From contig NZ_BPET01000026.1 of assembly GCF_019654915.1 (NCBI RefSeq), positions 1 to 64,000 of the forward strand: a stretch of DNA of 64,000 nt. Reading direction: 5' to 3'. Of the stretch, positions 29,272-41,021 are shown piece by piece; position 1 is the first letter of the stretch, and each line of letters opens with the position of its first letter. The position numbers and the translations under genes are program-made. The stretch comes from Shewanella sp. MBTL60-007. GTDB lineage: Bacteria; Pseudomonadota; Gammaproteobacteria; Enterobacterales; Shewanellaceae. The notes beneath the pieces are model-generated. The model saw only the letters and a list, made by a program, of their open reading frames with translations. It did not search any database and was not told the origin of the DNA.

Positions 29272-30156
29272 ATGAAATCTAATGTCATGATCGCCATGGC
29301 AATCCTAATTTTTGGCAACCTTTTTAGTGCGCTTTATGATGTCTCTATTAAGTGGATGCCAGAAGATAGTAACGCCGCGACTTTCCTATTAATTAGGCAG
29401 ATATTGTCGGTATTGATGTTAATGCCGCTATGGTTTTACGCAAAGCGACCTACGACTAAATATCTGAAGGTGCATTTCTTTCGCTCTAATACCGGTGCGT
29501 TGGGAGCGGTGTGCTTGATCATGGGCTTGATGTCACTGCCGATGGCTACCGTTAGTTCGTTATTTTTCTCGGCACCACTGATGATAGTCCTGATGGGCTC
29601 AATCTTTTTGAAAGAAAAAGTCACTCCGACTCAATGGCTTGCGACTATTTTGGGCTTTATCGGTATTTTGATTCTGCTGCGCCCCAGCGAAATTAACTGG
29701 TTCGGTATTGCTGTGCTAATCTCGGCATTTACCTTTGCCCTGAATCAGCTGGCACTGCGCAAGCTACCTGATACAGAGAACCCCAGTGTGACGCTTATGC
29801 TGTATAACCTGCTCAGCATTCCACTCACCTTGGTTATGGTGTTGGTTCAGGGTTTTGAGGGCATAAGTTGGGGCTTAATCGGCATAGCGGCACTGAGTAA
29901 TAGCTTCCTGTTGGCCTATCACTGGCTATGTGTGCTGGCTTATCGTAAGGCCGAGGCGAGCCAAATCGCGATTGCTGAGTATACCGGACTACTATTTTGC
30001 GTGTTGTTTGGCTGGTTGCTGTTTGATGAGTGGTTAGATGGATTAAGCTGGATAGGTGCAGGCTTTATTGTGTTGCCATCTTTGATTATCCCATGGATAA
30101 CGGCTCGAATTGCTTATTTAAGACCAAAAAAAATCATCGAGCAAAAGGCTGGATGA
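29272..30156 (+). CDS. EamA/DMT-family permease
   Basis: A 294-residue polytopic protein with about ten hydrophobic segments in two EamA halves (e.g. SLPMATVSSLFFSAPLMIVLMGS, and AEASQIAIAEYTGLLFCVLFGW in the second half). The family exports metabolites or amino acids; the substrate cannot be read from sequence. It is divergent from a GcvA-like LysR gene with a 143-base shared promoter region. Confidence 0.9.
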   Translation: MKSNVMIAMAILIFGNLFSALYDVSIKWMPEDSNAATFLLIRQILSVLMLMPLWFYAKRPTTKYLKVHFFRSNTGALGAVCLIMGLMSLPMATVSSLFFSAPLMIVLMGSIFLKEKVTPTQWLATILGFIGILILLRPSEINWFGIAVLISAFTFALNQLALRKLPDTENPSVTLMLYNLLSIPLTLVMVLVQGFEGISWGLIGIAALSNSFLLAYHWLCVLAYRKAEASQIAIAEYTGLLFCVLFGWLLFDEWLDGLSWIGAGFIVLPSLIIPWITARIAYLRPKKIIEQKAG

Positions 30157-30190
30157 TTCTTCTCACTGCTGGTGGCATATCGTTTACAGG

Positions 30191-31359
<1,169 letters not shown>

Positions 31360-31422
31360 CTATGTTTATGTATGTCCACTCTTACAATTTTAATTGCGTG
31401 GAGCATATGAAAATTAAACGAT

Positions 31423-31761
31423 TTAAAAAGCATCGCGGATCCATTGTATCCCTTGGAGATCGACCGCGATAACATCGAAGCGACATATGGCATCGATTCG
31501 ATTTAATTGTATGTAATGACTTGCAGCCTTTCTTATTCGCTGAGTTTGTGCGTGGCTTAACGCATTAACAGCTCCACCGTATCGAGACGCAGAGCGGTAT
31601 TTTACCTCAACGAAAACCCAATCGCTGCCATCTTTCATCACAATGTCGATTTCACCAAAACGGTAGCGAACGTTTTGTTCGACAAAGGAGAGTCCTTGTT
31701 GTTCCAAATATTGCCTAGCTGTGTATTCGGCAATCTGACCTTGGTTTGGGTTGTCTGACAT
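31423..31761 (-). CDS. yraN: YraN family (UPF0102) endonuclease-like protein
   Basis: A 112-residue restriction-endonuclease-fold protein. It carries the family's [10 protein letters not shown] and [15 protein letters not shown], with the Asp, Glu and Lys typical of PD-(D/E)XK nucleases. The biological role is unsettled. The open frame begins one codon earlier with TTG; the ATG at 31761 (MSDNPNQGQ) is more likely. Between diaA and lpoA, as usual. Confidence 0.93.
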   Translation of the reverse strand: MSDNPNQGQIAEYTARQYLEQQGLSFVEQNVRYRFGEIDIVMKDGSDWVFVEVKYRSASRYGGAVNALSHAQTQRIRKAASHYIQLNRIDAICRFDVIAVDLQGIQWIRDAF

Positions 31762-31863
31762 CAAACTCGCTCATCCTTGTAGCGTCAATTTGACTATATC
31801 TTAAAGTGGCTGCCGAGACTATTTGCCTCGGCTAATTTAACTGTAAAGTTTTATTCATCGGAT

Positions 31864-33792
31864 TTAGAGCGGACGTAAATTACCTCTTTGGTAACGGCCC
31901 CAACTGAGCTGTCGATTAATCGTGCCGTCAGGTAATACCGACAGCATGCCGCTACGACCTGAAAACTGGTAGCCTGGCAGGGCACGCATCTGCGCCAGTT
32001 TACCCACTAAATCCAGTGCGTCATAGCCCATGATAAACAGTCTCTTGCGACTATTGCCCCAGCTTGGCCATAGTTCATTGACCATTTGGGTTTCGCTATT
32101 GGGTGATAGCAGCCACGGGATATCGCTAATAGTGAGATTATTTAGCTCTTCGGCTGTTTCACGGCTGTTTCCTTCAACTCGACTACGGCTAGTAGTATAG
32201 AGTGGAACCGGATCGGCAAACACACTGAAGTTAACGTCGATAAATGGCTTAAGTAGCTCTAAGTCTTGACTGGCAGAGATCATGTAAATCGCATCGATAT
32301 CACGGCGAGATCGAAAATCAGCTTCAATCTTAGGCGTTAGAATCGCTTTAATACGGGCGATACGCTCTTTACTGTCGATCACTCCTAATGCTTTTTGCAC
32401 CGTGACCTTCATCTTGTCACCGCGATCATAGTAGTGAGTTTCGACAGGTGTATTTGTTAGCGTCTTCCACTGGGTATTAAAGCTTTCAGCCATGCGGCGG
32501 CCAACGGCATCGTTGCTGACAAGCAATAGCGGTTGCTCGATACCATCATTGTAGAGGCGCTGAGCGGCATCTGTAGCCTCATCGGTCGGTGATAGTGCAA
32601 AAAAGAACTTATCGGGATCGGCGGTAAAGGTATCGATATGGTTTAAGTAAAGCTGAGGAATGGTTTTACTTACAACCGATGTTGTAGGTGCCACAGCCAT
32701 TGTATTAGTCACAGCGCTTGTATTAGCCACGCCGTTGGAACTCGCTACAGTGTCGACAGATGTTACCACTGGACTCTCAGGAGTCATATTTTGTAACTGC
32801 TCAACCTCTGATTGCAATAAGGGGCCAATGATAAACTCGGCGCCCGCCGCTACAGCCTGTTGGTAGGCGCCCTGTGCGCCAGTAGCTGTATCGAAGAAGT
32901 TGAGTGTTACGCTATCGTCACCCGTAGCCATATAGTTAGCTAGAATACCTTGCTTAACAGTATTCGCGACAACGGCACGAGGGCCTGTCAGTGGCAGTAA
33001 TACGGCGATGTTCTTTGGTTGGTAAGGCTGAGTATTAAGCGCGTTTTCTAAATCCGTGGGTAACTTTGCCGCTGCGGGATGGTTTGGGTTTAGCTGCTGC
33101 CAGCTACCCAAGTGGCGCACTAAATCGTTAGGATCGATAGCATAGTGTTTAGCGATATAAGCCAGCTGCACCCAGCCTGCAAAAATTGGATTGGCAGTAT
33201 CGTTGCTAAAGCTTAATAGTGTTTGCTCATTAATCGGCTGTAGTGATCGCCAAATGGTGTCATTCACTTCATAGGCTTCTGCGGTAGGCAGATACTGACT
33301 GAGTAGACTTAGCTGCCTTACTTGATCTATCGGTTGGTTTAGCAACAGATATAGGTGCGCCTTTAATTGGTAGTAGCTAACCCATTGCCAGTTTGGCAGT
33401 TTCCAGTTGCTTGGGTAGTCAAGTACCTTAAGGGCGTGATCATAGGTAGAGATCATCTCAAGTGCACGTGCCGACAGGTAGATATGTTCAGCCATTAACT
33501 CAGGCTTTTGGGTGATATCCTGTGCAATTGACTTCAATGTTTTGTCTGCAGCATTGCCATTTCCTTCATTGATGAAGGCATGAGCTGCGAGTAAAACATA
33601 CTTATCTCGGATTTCTTTATTTTTTTCATTGGCAGCTAGCGCCATATATTGCGATGACGACTTGGTGACAGTCGTTAAAGAAACTTCAGTCTTTTCAGGC
33701 TTTACCGGTGCAGTCGTCGTGCCGCAACCGAACAAAATCGCAGATAAAATTGCGATAGAGATAAATTTAGTTGTATTCAGTCTTTTTAACAC
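31864..33792 (-). CDS. lpoA: Penicillin-binding protein activator LpoA
   Basis: An outer-membrane lipoprotein that stimulates PBP1A (mrcA, at 12947-15499). It has 642 residues with lipobox LFGC (Cys23), a helical TPR-like N-domain (to about 260), and a periplasmic-binding-protein-like C-domain (IAVLLPLTGPRAVVANTVKQG ...). It starts with GTG. A Ser/Thr/Val/Ala-rich, probably disordered segment (around residues 335-375) interrupts the C-domain. Divergent from rsmI. Confidence 0.94.
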   Translation of the reverse strand: MLKRLNTTKFISIAILSAILFGCGTTTAPVKPEKTEVSLTTVTKSSSQYMALAANEKNKEIRDKYVLLAAHAFINEGNGNAADKTLKSIAQDITQKPELMAEHIYLSARALEMISTYDHALKVLDYPSNWKLPNWQWVSYYQLKAHLYLLLNQPIDQVRQLSLLSQYLPTAEAYEVNDTIWRSLQPINEQTLLSFSNDTANPIFAGWVQLAYIAKHYAIDPNDLVRHLGSWQQLNPNHPAAAKLPTDLENALNTQPYQPKNIAVLLPLTGPRAVVANTVKQGILANYMATGDDSVTLNFFDTATGAQGAYQQAVAAGAEFIIGPLLQSEVEQLQNMTPESPVVTSVDTVASSNGVANTSAVTNTMAVAPTTSVVSKTIPQLYLNHIDTFTADPDKFFFALSPTDEATDAAQRLYNDGIEQPLLLVSNDAVGRRMAESFNTQWKTLTNTPVETHYYDRGDKMKVTVQKALGVIDSKERIARIKAILTPKIEADFRSRRDIDAIYMISASQDLELLKPFIDVNFSVFADPVPLYTTSRSRVEGNSRETAEELNNLTISDIPWLLSPNSETQMVNELWPSWGNSRKRLFIMGYDALDLVGKLAQMRALPGYQFSGRSGMLSVLPDGTINRQLSWGRYQRGNLRPL

Positions 33793-33894
33793 GGGTCTTC
33801 ACTCTGGTAAGATGCTGCTAATAGTTTAACCTGCTCTTCCCCTTGGCGAAAGTCTTGTTAGAAACTCTTGCCAATACTCAATACAGAGGTAGAT

Positions 33895-34737
33895 ATGGAC
33901 CTGTCGGTCGCGCTTTATATTGTTCCCACACCAATAGGGAACTTAGGAGACATCAGTAGCCGTGCGCTAGAGGTGTTGAATCAGGTATCACTTATCGCCT
34001 GCGAAGATACGCGTCATAGCGGTAAGTTGTTAAGTCACTTCGGTATCGAGACTCGCAAGACAGCTTTACATGATCATAATGAACGAGACCGAGCTCAATG
34101 GATCATTCAAAAGTTGGGCAATGGCGAGGCGGTTGCGTTAATTTCAGATGCGGGAACGCCGCTGATCTCTGATCCTGGTTACCACTTAGTTAAGCAAGTT
34201 CGCGAAGCGGGCTTTAATGTGATCCCATTGCCGGGTCCCTGCGCGGCGATCACCGCCTTGTGCGCCTCAGGTTTACCCTCTGACCGCTTCTCGTTCGAAG
34301 GCTTCTTGCCATCAAAAGAGAAGGCGAGACTGGATAAGTTAGCGGCATTAAAAGACGATCCTCGTACCCTAATTTTCTATGAGTCACCGCACCGTATCGT
34401 GCATAGCCTAGAATCTATCGTGGCTGCTTTAGGGGAAGATCGTGAAATCGTTATGGCTCGTGAAGTCACTAAGACTTTCGAGACCTTCTTAACGGGTGCA
34501 GCAGGTGAGGTTTTACAGACAGTTAAAGATGATCCGAATCAACAGCGTGGTGAGATCGTATTGATGTGTCACGGCCACCGTAGTGACGAAGAGTCAGAGT
34601 TTTCACCCACAGTGATAAATACGCTTAAATTGCTGTGTGAAGAGCTACCACTTAAGAAAGCTGCTGCCGTTGCTGGACAGATTTACGACATTAAAAAGAA
34701 TGCACTTTATAAGCACGGATTAGCGATCGGTCTCTAA
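33895..34737 (+). CDS. rsmI: 16S rRNA 2'-O-ribose C1402 methyltransferase RsmI
   Basis: A tetrapyrrole-methylase-fold enzyme that methylates C1402 of 16S rRNA. It is about 280 residues and opens with [21 protein letters not shown], followed by [12 protein letters not shown] and [15 protein letters not shown]. The longer open frame begins at a TTG (33868). The ATG at 33895 has AGAGGT just upstream and gives the family N-terminus, so it is preferred. Divergent from lpoA. Confidence 0.95.
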   Translation: MDLSVALYIVPTPIGNLGDISSRALEVLNQVSLIACEDTRHSGKLLSHFGIETRKTALHDHNERDRAQWIIQKLGNGEAVALISDAGTPLISDPGYHLVKQVREAGFNVIPLPGPCAAITALCASGLPSDRFSFEGFLPSKEKARLDKLAALKDDPRTLIFYESPHRIVHSLESIVAALGEDREIVMAREVTKTFETFLTGAAGEVLQTVKDDPNQQRGEIVLMCHGHRSDEESEFSPTVINTLKLLCEELPLKKAAAVAGQIYDIKKNALYKHGLAIGL

Positions 34738-34774
34738 TAGATTAGCTTTGAGTGAAGCTGATTTGTGAAAGTCC

Positions 34775-34803
34775 TTGGTTTGTTGCCTGAGCTTAGCTAT
34801 AAT
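34775..34803 (+). promoter_or_regulatory. Sigma-70 promoter of rnpB
   Basis: TTGGTT (34775-34780), 17-base spacer, TATAAT (34798-34803). The RNase P RNA starts eight bases after the -10 element. Confidence 0.8.
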
Positions 34804-34810
34804 CCGCGCC

Positions 34811-35153
<343 letters not shown>

Positions 35154-35163
35154 TATTCATAAT

Positions 35164-35195
35164 AAAAGGCCTCACAGAAATGTGAGGCCTTTTTG
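35164..35195 (+). terminator. Terminator of rnpB
   Basis: AAAAGGCCTCACA-GAAA-TGTGAGGCCTTTTT hairpin and T run 11 bases after the RNA. Confidence 0.92.
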
Positions 35196-35331
35196 CTATC
35201 TGCGAGATGAACAGCGGTTTATCGGGTATCAATGTCACCTATCCAAATAGAACCCCACATCTCGCAAGTGGCTGTTGGTTACTCTCTTCTATCTTTAGCC
35301 TGGCGATAGCGCGACTTTATGAGGGCTATCA

Positions 35332-36396
35332 TTAGTTTGCCACGCCTGTTGCGGCTAAATTAGACGCTGACCATAGTGTTTCCCTTGATGGGCTGCTTAA
35401 GCCATTGATCATGCGATCGACCTGTTGTTGAGTATAGTTGGCATATTGATCTGAATAGGCCATAAAGTTCTGCCAGTTAATGGTTTGTCCCATACAGTTA
35501 AGAATGCCACCATCTCCGGGGTTCATTTGCCAACTGTTCTGTTGTGGAGTGTCGCATGTGTTGTCTCCAGTTGTTGAACAGCGTCTTTCGGCACCGCGCT
35601 TACAGCCACCTTCAAAGGTGTGAATAAGGTCGAGGAAGTGACCAAACTCGTGGGTCAGCACTGAACGGAAGTTTTCATCTGTGTTTGTACCAAGGTAGGC
35701 GCCGTTGTATGCAACTCGAGCCAAGCCATCGTCAGACATTCCAGTATCTGGATACCAAGCTACGCCAGAGTTGTTTGTTACTCCATCTGCGTAAAGATCG
35801 TTCTGAATATAAACGTTCATATAGCGATAGTTGTCCCAGTGATCGCGCTTAACATCAGAGCTGGAATAGTTTCCTGCACCAGAAGATTCAGGGTAGTAAA
35901 TAATGCCGGAGGTTGGGTTACCATTAGGATCGATAGTGGCTAAGCGAAACTCAATATTTAGAGAGTCCTTTATAGATTGGAATTCAGGATCTATATCGGC
36001 AAAGTCAGCGGTTCTCCCTTGGAAGTCAGCATTGGTTTTATTTAAGGCGTCGATGATGACCGCATCATTGACGGTATCACCATTATGAACAGTACCGTAA
36101 ACATGAAATACAACAGGAATGACATAGTCAGGTGAAACTTCGTTGGCTAGTGAATAGGGGGATTGAGATGTATCAGAGTTGCCGTTTCCTGCCATTGCTC
36201 TCGATTGCTGAACCTTGCCGATGTTGGCGTGACGTTCCTGTGCTTCAAGTAGCGCGCTCGGAAAGTTACGATAATGCTGAGCATTGGTTTCTGCTGCCTT
36301 GCAATGGTGCTGACTAAATTCAGGTTGTTTTGCCATTGAGAATGATGAAGCGGCGACAAGGGTTGCACAGATAGATATTTTAAAATGTTTTTTCAT
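35332..36396 (-). CDS. Secreted M43-type zinc metalloprotease (pappalysin/cytophagalysin-like)
   Basis: A 354-residue secreted protease candidate. A signal peptide (about 1-22, ending SSFSMA) precedes a pro-segment, and the catalytic domain holds HEFGHFLDLIH at 249-259, followed by TFEGGC. The zinc-binding pattern HExxHxxxxxH is kept, but the residue usually Gly in HExxHxxGxxH is Asp256. A downstream Met-turn candidate is LNCMGQTINWQNFMAYS. Cys residues near GGCKRG, RRCSTT and NTCDT suggest disulfides. It has its own gene unit between rnpB and a long non-coding gap. Confidence 0.85.
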   Translation of the reverse strand: MKKHFKISICATLVAASSFSMAKQPEFSQHHCKAAETNAQHYRNFPSALLEAQERHANIGKVQQSRAMAGNGNSDTSQSPYSLANEVSPDYVIPVVFHVYGTVHNGDTVNDAVIIDALNKTNADFQGRTADFADIDPEFQSIKDSLNIEFRLATIDPNGNPTSGIIYYPESSGAGNYSSSDVKRDHWDNYRYMNVYIQNDLYADGVTNNSGVAWYPDTGMSDDGLARVAYNGAYLGTNTDENFRSVLTHEFGHFLDLIHTFEGGCKRGAERRCSTTGDNTCDTPQQNSWQMNPGDGGILNCMGQTINWQNFMAYSDQYANYTQQQVDRMINGLSSPSRETLWSASNLAATGVAN

Positions 36397-37061
36397 TTTA
36401 GTTACTCTTATTATTTGATTTTAATTTAGTTTCTTTGCTTCTACTCTTGTGAAGATACAAAGATAAATCGAATAACAGCTTTATCAGCTTGAGCTTTAAC
36501 AGATAAAATATTCTGTATACAATATAATCAAAATTTGGCGGCTGTAAACAGTTAATGTAAACAAAATGTAAATTGCCGGTGCTGGTTAGAAGATGGAGTC
36601 AGTCAATCTTAAGCCTGCTTATTGAGCAGTATTTAGCTTAGTGCTAGAGAGGAAGCTTGCCATTATCATCGCAGACTTGATTGCGGATAGGTTTTTGAAT
36701 TAAAAGCAAAAAGTATGATTGTTGGCTGGCTTTGACACGTTTGAGAATAATTAGCGCGACTAGCAAACTGGTGAAAACTAGGCTTGCAATCAGGTGGCCT
36801 TCCGCTTAATTAGAGTCAAATCATCTTGGTTATTCTCACCGGGATCTAGAAGCTCCTGTCCGGCTGCGCACGATCAATCATCACGATACGAGACATAATT
36901 TGCCAATCGTCTTAGGGCGCAATGGGAATACGCTAGATATGATCAACCGCGAGGCTTTAGCTGGCGCTCATTATCGTTAGCATAGTAATTGTAACAATGA
37001 ACTTTAAATGAAAATCACTTTTGACCCGTAGCTTAGGCTATGGGCCAAAATAGCCGCTATG
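36397..37061. other. Intergenic region upstream of the M43 protease gene
   Basis: 665 bases between two minus-strand genes. They should include the promoter of the protease gene and the tail of the LysR gene. The middle (36644-36896) holds a probable frameshifted minus-strand gene, listed separately. I see nothing clear in the rest. Confidence 0.5.
36644..36896 (-). pseudogene. Possible frameshifted small membrane-protein gene
   Basis: From the minus-strand ATG at 36896 three short frames join into one plausible protein: MSRIVMIDRAQPD, then ELLDPGENNQDDLTLIKRKA after a frame change near 36852, then a hydrophobic helix IASLVFTSLLVALIILKRVK after another near 36794, ending at a stop at 36644. 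Each change would be repaired by a single base. The protein would be about 84 residues with one TM helix. I do not recognise the family. It may be a decayed gene or a chance resemblance. Confidence 0.4.
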
Positions 37062-37937
37062 TTAGGCCTGCTTCAGGGCTTCCGTTAGGTGTTCTAATAG
37101 CATACGTACCTTAGGGGAGAGGTGGCGGTTTTGGGGGTAGAGTGCCCAGATTCCCTCTTCTGGTTGACGGTTCTGTTCAAGTAGCGGTGTCAGCTGGCCA
37201 TCTTCAATATAGGGCAGAACGTAATAATCTGGCAATTGCACTATGCCTATACCTTTAATTGCCGCATCAACTAAGGCATGACCACTATTACAGCTAAGGC
37301 TGCCTTTCACACGTACATTACGGGTTTTGCCATTCTCTTGAAAACGCCAGTAATCCATGGTGCCGATTAAACAGTTATGTTGATCAAGTTCCGATAGCGA
37401 ATGGGGAATTCCATAAGTAGAAATATAGCTTGGAGAAGCGCAAACATACTGGGTACGGCTGCTTAGCTTCTTTGCCATCATACTGGAGTCTTCTAAGTGA
37501 CCCAATCTAATGGCTAAGTCATAGCCTTCGTCGATTAAGTCCAGCTTTTGGTTACTCAGGTTTAGCTTAACTTCAAGCTCAGGATATAGCGCCGCAAAAT
37601 CGTTAATCAGTGGAGCAATAGTTTTTTCACCGTAGGTTACCGGTGCAGTGATTTTTAGCAGTCCTCTGGGAGTTGTTTGTAAGTTGGTGATGGCTCGTTC
37701 GGCTTCTTCTAAGCCATCAAGTACCTGTCGGCAGTGCTGGTAGTAGATGCGGCCCACTTCGGTCACTGACACTTTTCGGGTAGTGCGATGAAACAGCTTA
37801 GAAGCGAGCCTTGTCTCGAGTGCACTTATTTGGCGGCTCACTTGCGCAGTCGATATGCCTAATCGTTGCGATGCCTTGGTAAAGCTTTCCGCTTCTGCGA
37901 CGGCAACAAATTCACTCACTCCTTCCCAATTAAACAT
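37062..37937 (-). CDS. LysR-family regulator next to the formaldehyde detoxification genes
   Basis: A 291-residue LysR regulator with winged helix FVAVAEAESFTKASQRLGISTAQVSRQISALE and a CrgA/AaeR-type effector domain (PRGLLKITAPVTYGEKTIAPLI). It is divergent from the ybiI-like gene and frmA. Its promoter region carries TTACTATATGGTAA (37969-37982), nearly the same palindrome as one before frmA, so it probably regulates itself and frmA. The inducer (formaldehyde or glutathione adduct) is inference. Confidence 0.9.
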   Translation of the reverse strand: MFNWEGVSEFVAVAEAESFTKASQRLGISTAQVSRQISALETRLASKLFHRTTRKVSVTEVGRIYYQHCRQVLDGLEEAERAITNLQTTPRGLLKITAPVTYGEKTIAPLINDFAALYPELEVKLNLSNQKLDLIDEGYDLAIRLGHLEDSSMMAKKLSSRTQYVCASPSYISTYGIPHSLSELDQHNCLIGTMDYWRFQENGKTRNVRVKGSLSCNSGHALVDAAIKGIGIVQLPDYYVLPYIEDGQLTPLLEQNRQPEEGIWALYPQNRHLSPKVRMLLEHLTEALKQA

Positions 37938-37968
37938 CAGGTTCCCTCATCTTCAATGAATCTTATAT

Positions 37969-38000
37969 TTACTATATGGTAAAAGATAATTGTAATTATC
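37969..38000. promoter_or_regulatory. Candidate LysR operator, site 1
   Basis: TTACTATATGGTAA (37969-37982), followed two bases later by a second dyad GATAATTGTAATTATC (37985-38000). It lies 32-63 bases upstream of the LysR start. It matches the palindrome before frmA at 13 of 14 positions. Confidence 0.55.
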
Positions 38001-38196
38001 GCCAATTATCATTTATCGAGAAACAAATATAATAGCCAGCATCGAAATTGAGAGGCAGCTCTTTGAGTCGCTAATCAAAGTTAATGGTTCAGTGTCGACT
38101 AACGATAAGGCTTCAACTATAGATTAATGGTTGGTTCATTGACGCTAGTGAGTCTAATCGTTTTGAGCAACACAATTGTCATGTAGAGGTTTCAAG

Positions 38197-38463
38197 ATGG
38201 CAGGTGGATGGTCAAGAGATGGTGCAGTACAAGACCAAATCGACAGCAGTGTCGAGGACGCAGTCGCAGCGGCGAGGAGCCGTCTAGTGACTGGAGTCAG
38301 TTTAAAGTATTGCGAAGAGTGTGATGAGAAGATCCCCGAGGCTAGGCGTATAGCAGTTCCGGGCGTTCGACTCTGTATTCATTGTCAAAATGAAATCGAT
38401 AGCAGCCAGGCAAAGCAACATTTGTTTAATCGCCGAGGCAGCAAAGATAGCCAATTACGCTAG
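38197..38463 (+). CDS. DksA/TraR-type C4 zinc-finger protein (YbiI-like)
   Basis: An 88-residue protein opening MAGGWSRDGAVQDQID, very like E. coli YbiI. Zinc ligands are in YCEECDEKIPEARR and CIHCQ, and the end GSKDSQLR is the typical family tail. The family lacks the coiled-coil tip of DksA and its role is unknown. The longer frame starts at a TTG (38176); the ATG at 38197 with AGAGGT six bases upstream is used. It lies between the divergent LysR gene and frmA. Confidence 0.9.
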   Translation: MAGGWSRDGAVQDQIDSSVEDAVAAARSRLVTGVSLKYCEECDEKIPEARRIAVPGVRLCIHCQNEIDSSQAKQHLFNRRGSKDSQLR

Positions 38464-38485
38464 ATTATCTGTGAATAAAGTGAAA

Positions 38486-38506
38486 CTAAGCAGTAACACT
38501 GCTTAG
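38486..38506. other. Hairpin after the zinc-finger gene
   Basis: CTAAGCAGT-AAC-ACTGCTTAG, a 9-bp stem 22 bases after the stop. It lacks a continuous T run, so it is a weak terminator candidate separating this gene from frmA. Confidence 0.5.
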
Positions 38507-38559
38507 TCATTATTTAAGGAAAGGCTTTTGTCGTAAATAAGGCCGTTTCCCAAAAGATT

Positions 38560-38575
38560 ATTACCATATGGTAAA
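38560..38575. promoter_or_regulatory. Candidate LysR operator, site 2 (frmA)
   Basis: ATTACCATATGGTAAA, a perfect 14-bp palindrome (TTACCATATGGTAA) 113 bases before the frmA ATG. It shares TTACYATATGGTAA with the site before the LysR gene 590 bases away. Confidence 0.6.
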
Positions 38576-38678
38576 GGTAAATTACTGTTTGATGGGATTA
38601 TCAATGTTGAACAGGTAGTTATAATCTTTCCATACCCACTACGGTGACACACCGTACTTTAAAGTTTATTAAAAGTAG

Positions 38679-39818
<1,140 letters not shown>

Positions 39819-39833
39819 TATTATTGTCTAAAA

Positions 39834-39865
39834 TATCAAGCGCTTTCGGGCGCTTGATGTTTTTA
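39834..39865 (+). terminator. Hairpin terminator between frmA and fghA
   Basis: ATCAAGCGC-TTTCGG-GCGCTTGAT followed by G and four T residues. It would attenuate read-through to fghA, or fghA may have its own promoter in the following ~70 bases. Confidence 0.75.
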
Positions 39866-39932
39866 GAGGCCTAATTTTTAAAGATTAAGCTTTAAAGAAT
39901 TAGTTTAAAGAATTTATAGGAGTCGGTATTAA

Positions 39933-40772
39933 ATGACCGTTGAAAATATCAGTGTAAATAAGAGCTTTGGTGGCTGGCACAAACAATATAGCCATCATTC
40001 AAAGACACTTAATTGCGCCATGCGATTTGCCATTTACTTACCGCCTCAAGCGTCAAATGGTAAAAAGGTGCCAGTACTTTATTGGCTATCAGGTTTAACC
40101 TGCACCGATGAAAACTTTATGCAAAAAGCGGGTGCACAACGCATGGCGGCAGAGCTTGGCATCGCGATTGTTGCCCCTGATACCAGCCCTCGTGGTGACG
40201 ATGTTGCCGATGATACTGGTTACGACTTAGGTAAAGGCGCAGGTTTCTATGTTAACGCTACCCAAGCCCCTTGGAACCGTCATTATAGAATGTACGACTA
40301 TGTGGTAAATGAGTTGCCACAGCTGATTGAATCAATGTTCCCTGTCAGCGATAAGCGCTCAATTGCGGGTCACTCCATGGGGGGGCATGGTGCATTAGTG
40401 ATTGCCATGCGTAATCCACAAGCTTACCAGTCAGTTTCGGCATTTAGCCCAATTACCAACCCGGTTAACTGCCCTTGGGGTAAGAAGGCGTTTACTGCCT
40501 ATTTAGGCCGTGATACCACCACTTGGGCTGACTACGATGCGAGCTTATTAATGCGCCAAGCCACTGAGTTTGTGCCAGCATTAGTGGATCAGGGGGAGGC
40601 TGATGACTTTCTTACTGAACAGCTAAAACCTGAAGTGTTGGAAGCTGCAGCTAAGGTAAGTGGCTATCCGCTAACCCTAAATATGCAAGAAGGCTTCGAT
40701 CATAGCTATTATTTCATCTCTAGCTTTATCGAAAACCATCTACGTTTTCATGCAGAACACTTGGCCAAATAA
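39933..40772 (+). CDS. fghA: S-formylglutathione hydrolase
   Basis: Hydrolyses S-formylglutathione to formate and glutathione. It has 279 residues in an esterase-D fold with nucleophile motif GHSMGGHGAL near residue 150, YWLSGLTCTDENF near 50, and the catalytic His in GFDHSYYF. AGGAG lies 12 bases upstream of the ATG. It works directly after FrmA; the formate made could feed the formate dehydrogenase encoded at the right end of the window. Confidence 0.96.
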   Translation: MTVENISVNKSFGGWHKQYSHHSKTLNCAMRFAIYLPPQASNGKKVPVLYWLSGLTCTDENFMQKAGAQRMAAELGIAIVAPDTSPRGDDVADDTGYDLGKGAGFYVNATQAPWNRHYRMYDYVVNELPQLIESMFPVSDKRSIAGHSMGGHGALVIAMRNPQAYQSVSAFSPITNPVNCPWGKKAFTAYLGRDTTTWADYDASLLMRQATEFVPALVDQGEADDFLTEQLKPEVLEAAAKVSGYPLTLNMQEGFDHSYYFISSFIENHLRFHAEHLAK

Positions 40773-40849
40773 AGCAATAAGCAGTTTTCAAATGAGTGAA
40801 GTCATTTGTTAGATTACTTAGTTCGATGACTCTCTAGAGTTTTGCTAAA

Positions 40850-40873
40850 GAGCCGCCAATTAGGCGGTTTTTT
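40850..40873 (+). terminator. Terminator after fghA
   Basis: GAGCCGCC-AATT-A-GGCGGTTTTTT stem and T run about 80 bases after fghA. Confidence 0.8.
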
Positions 40874-41021
40874 ATTGCCTCTCATAATATTATTACCCCA
40901 GCGTAAAAGTGATTTGTCTTTTAGGGTGATTATCATTAATCGCTAGATAAATATAATACCGCTATTGATTTTAAATGCCTTAGCAAACAGAACTTTGCCA
41001 AGCAAACTCTAGGATAATAAT

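Noticed and set aside
37985-38000. GATAATTGTAATTATC as a Fur box
   Set aside because: It resembles GATAATGATAATCATTATC only in its ends; position next to the TTACYATATGGTAA palindrome fits a LysR operator better.
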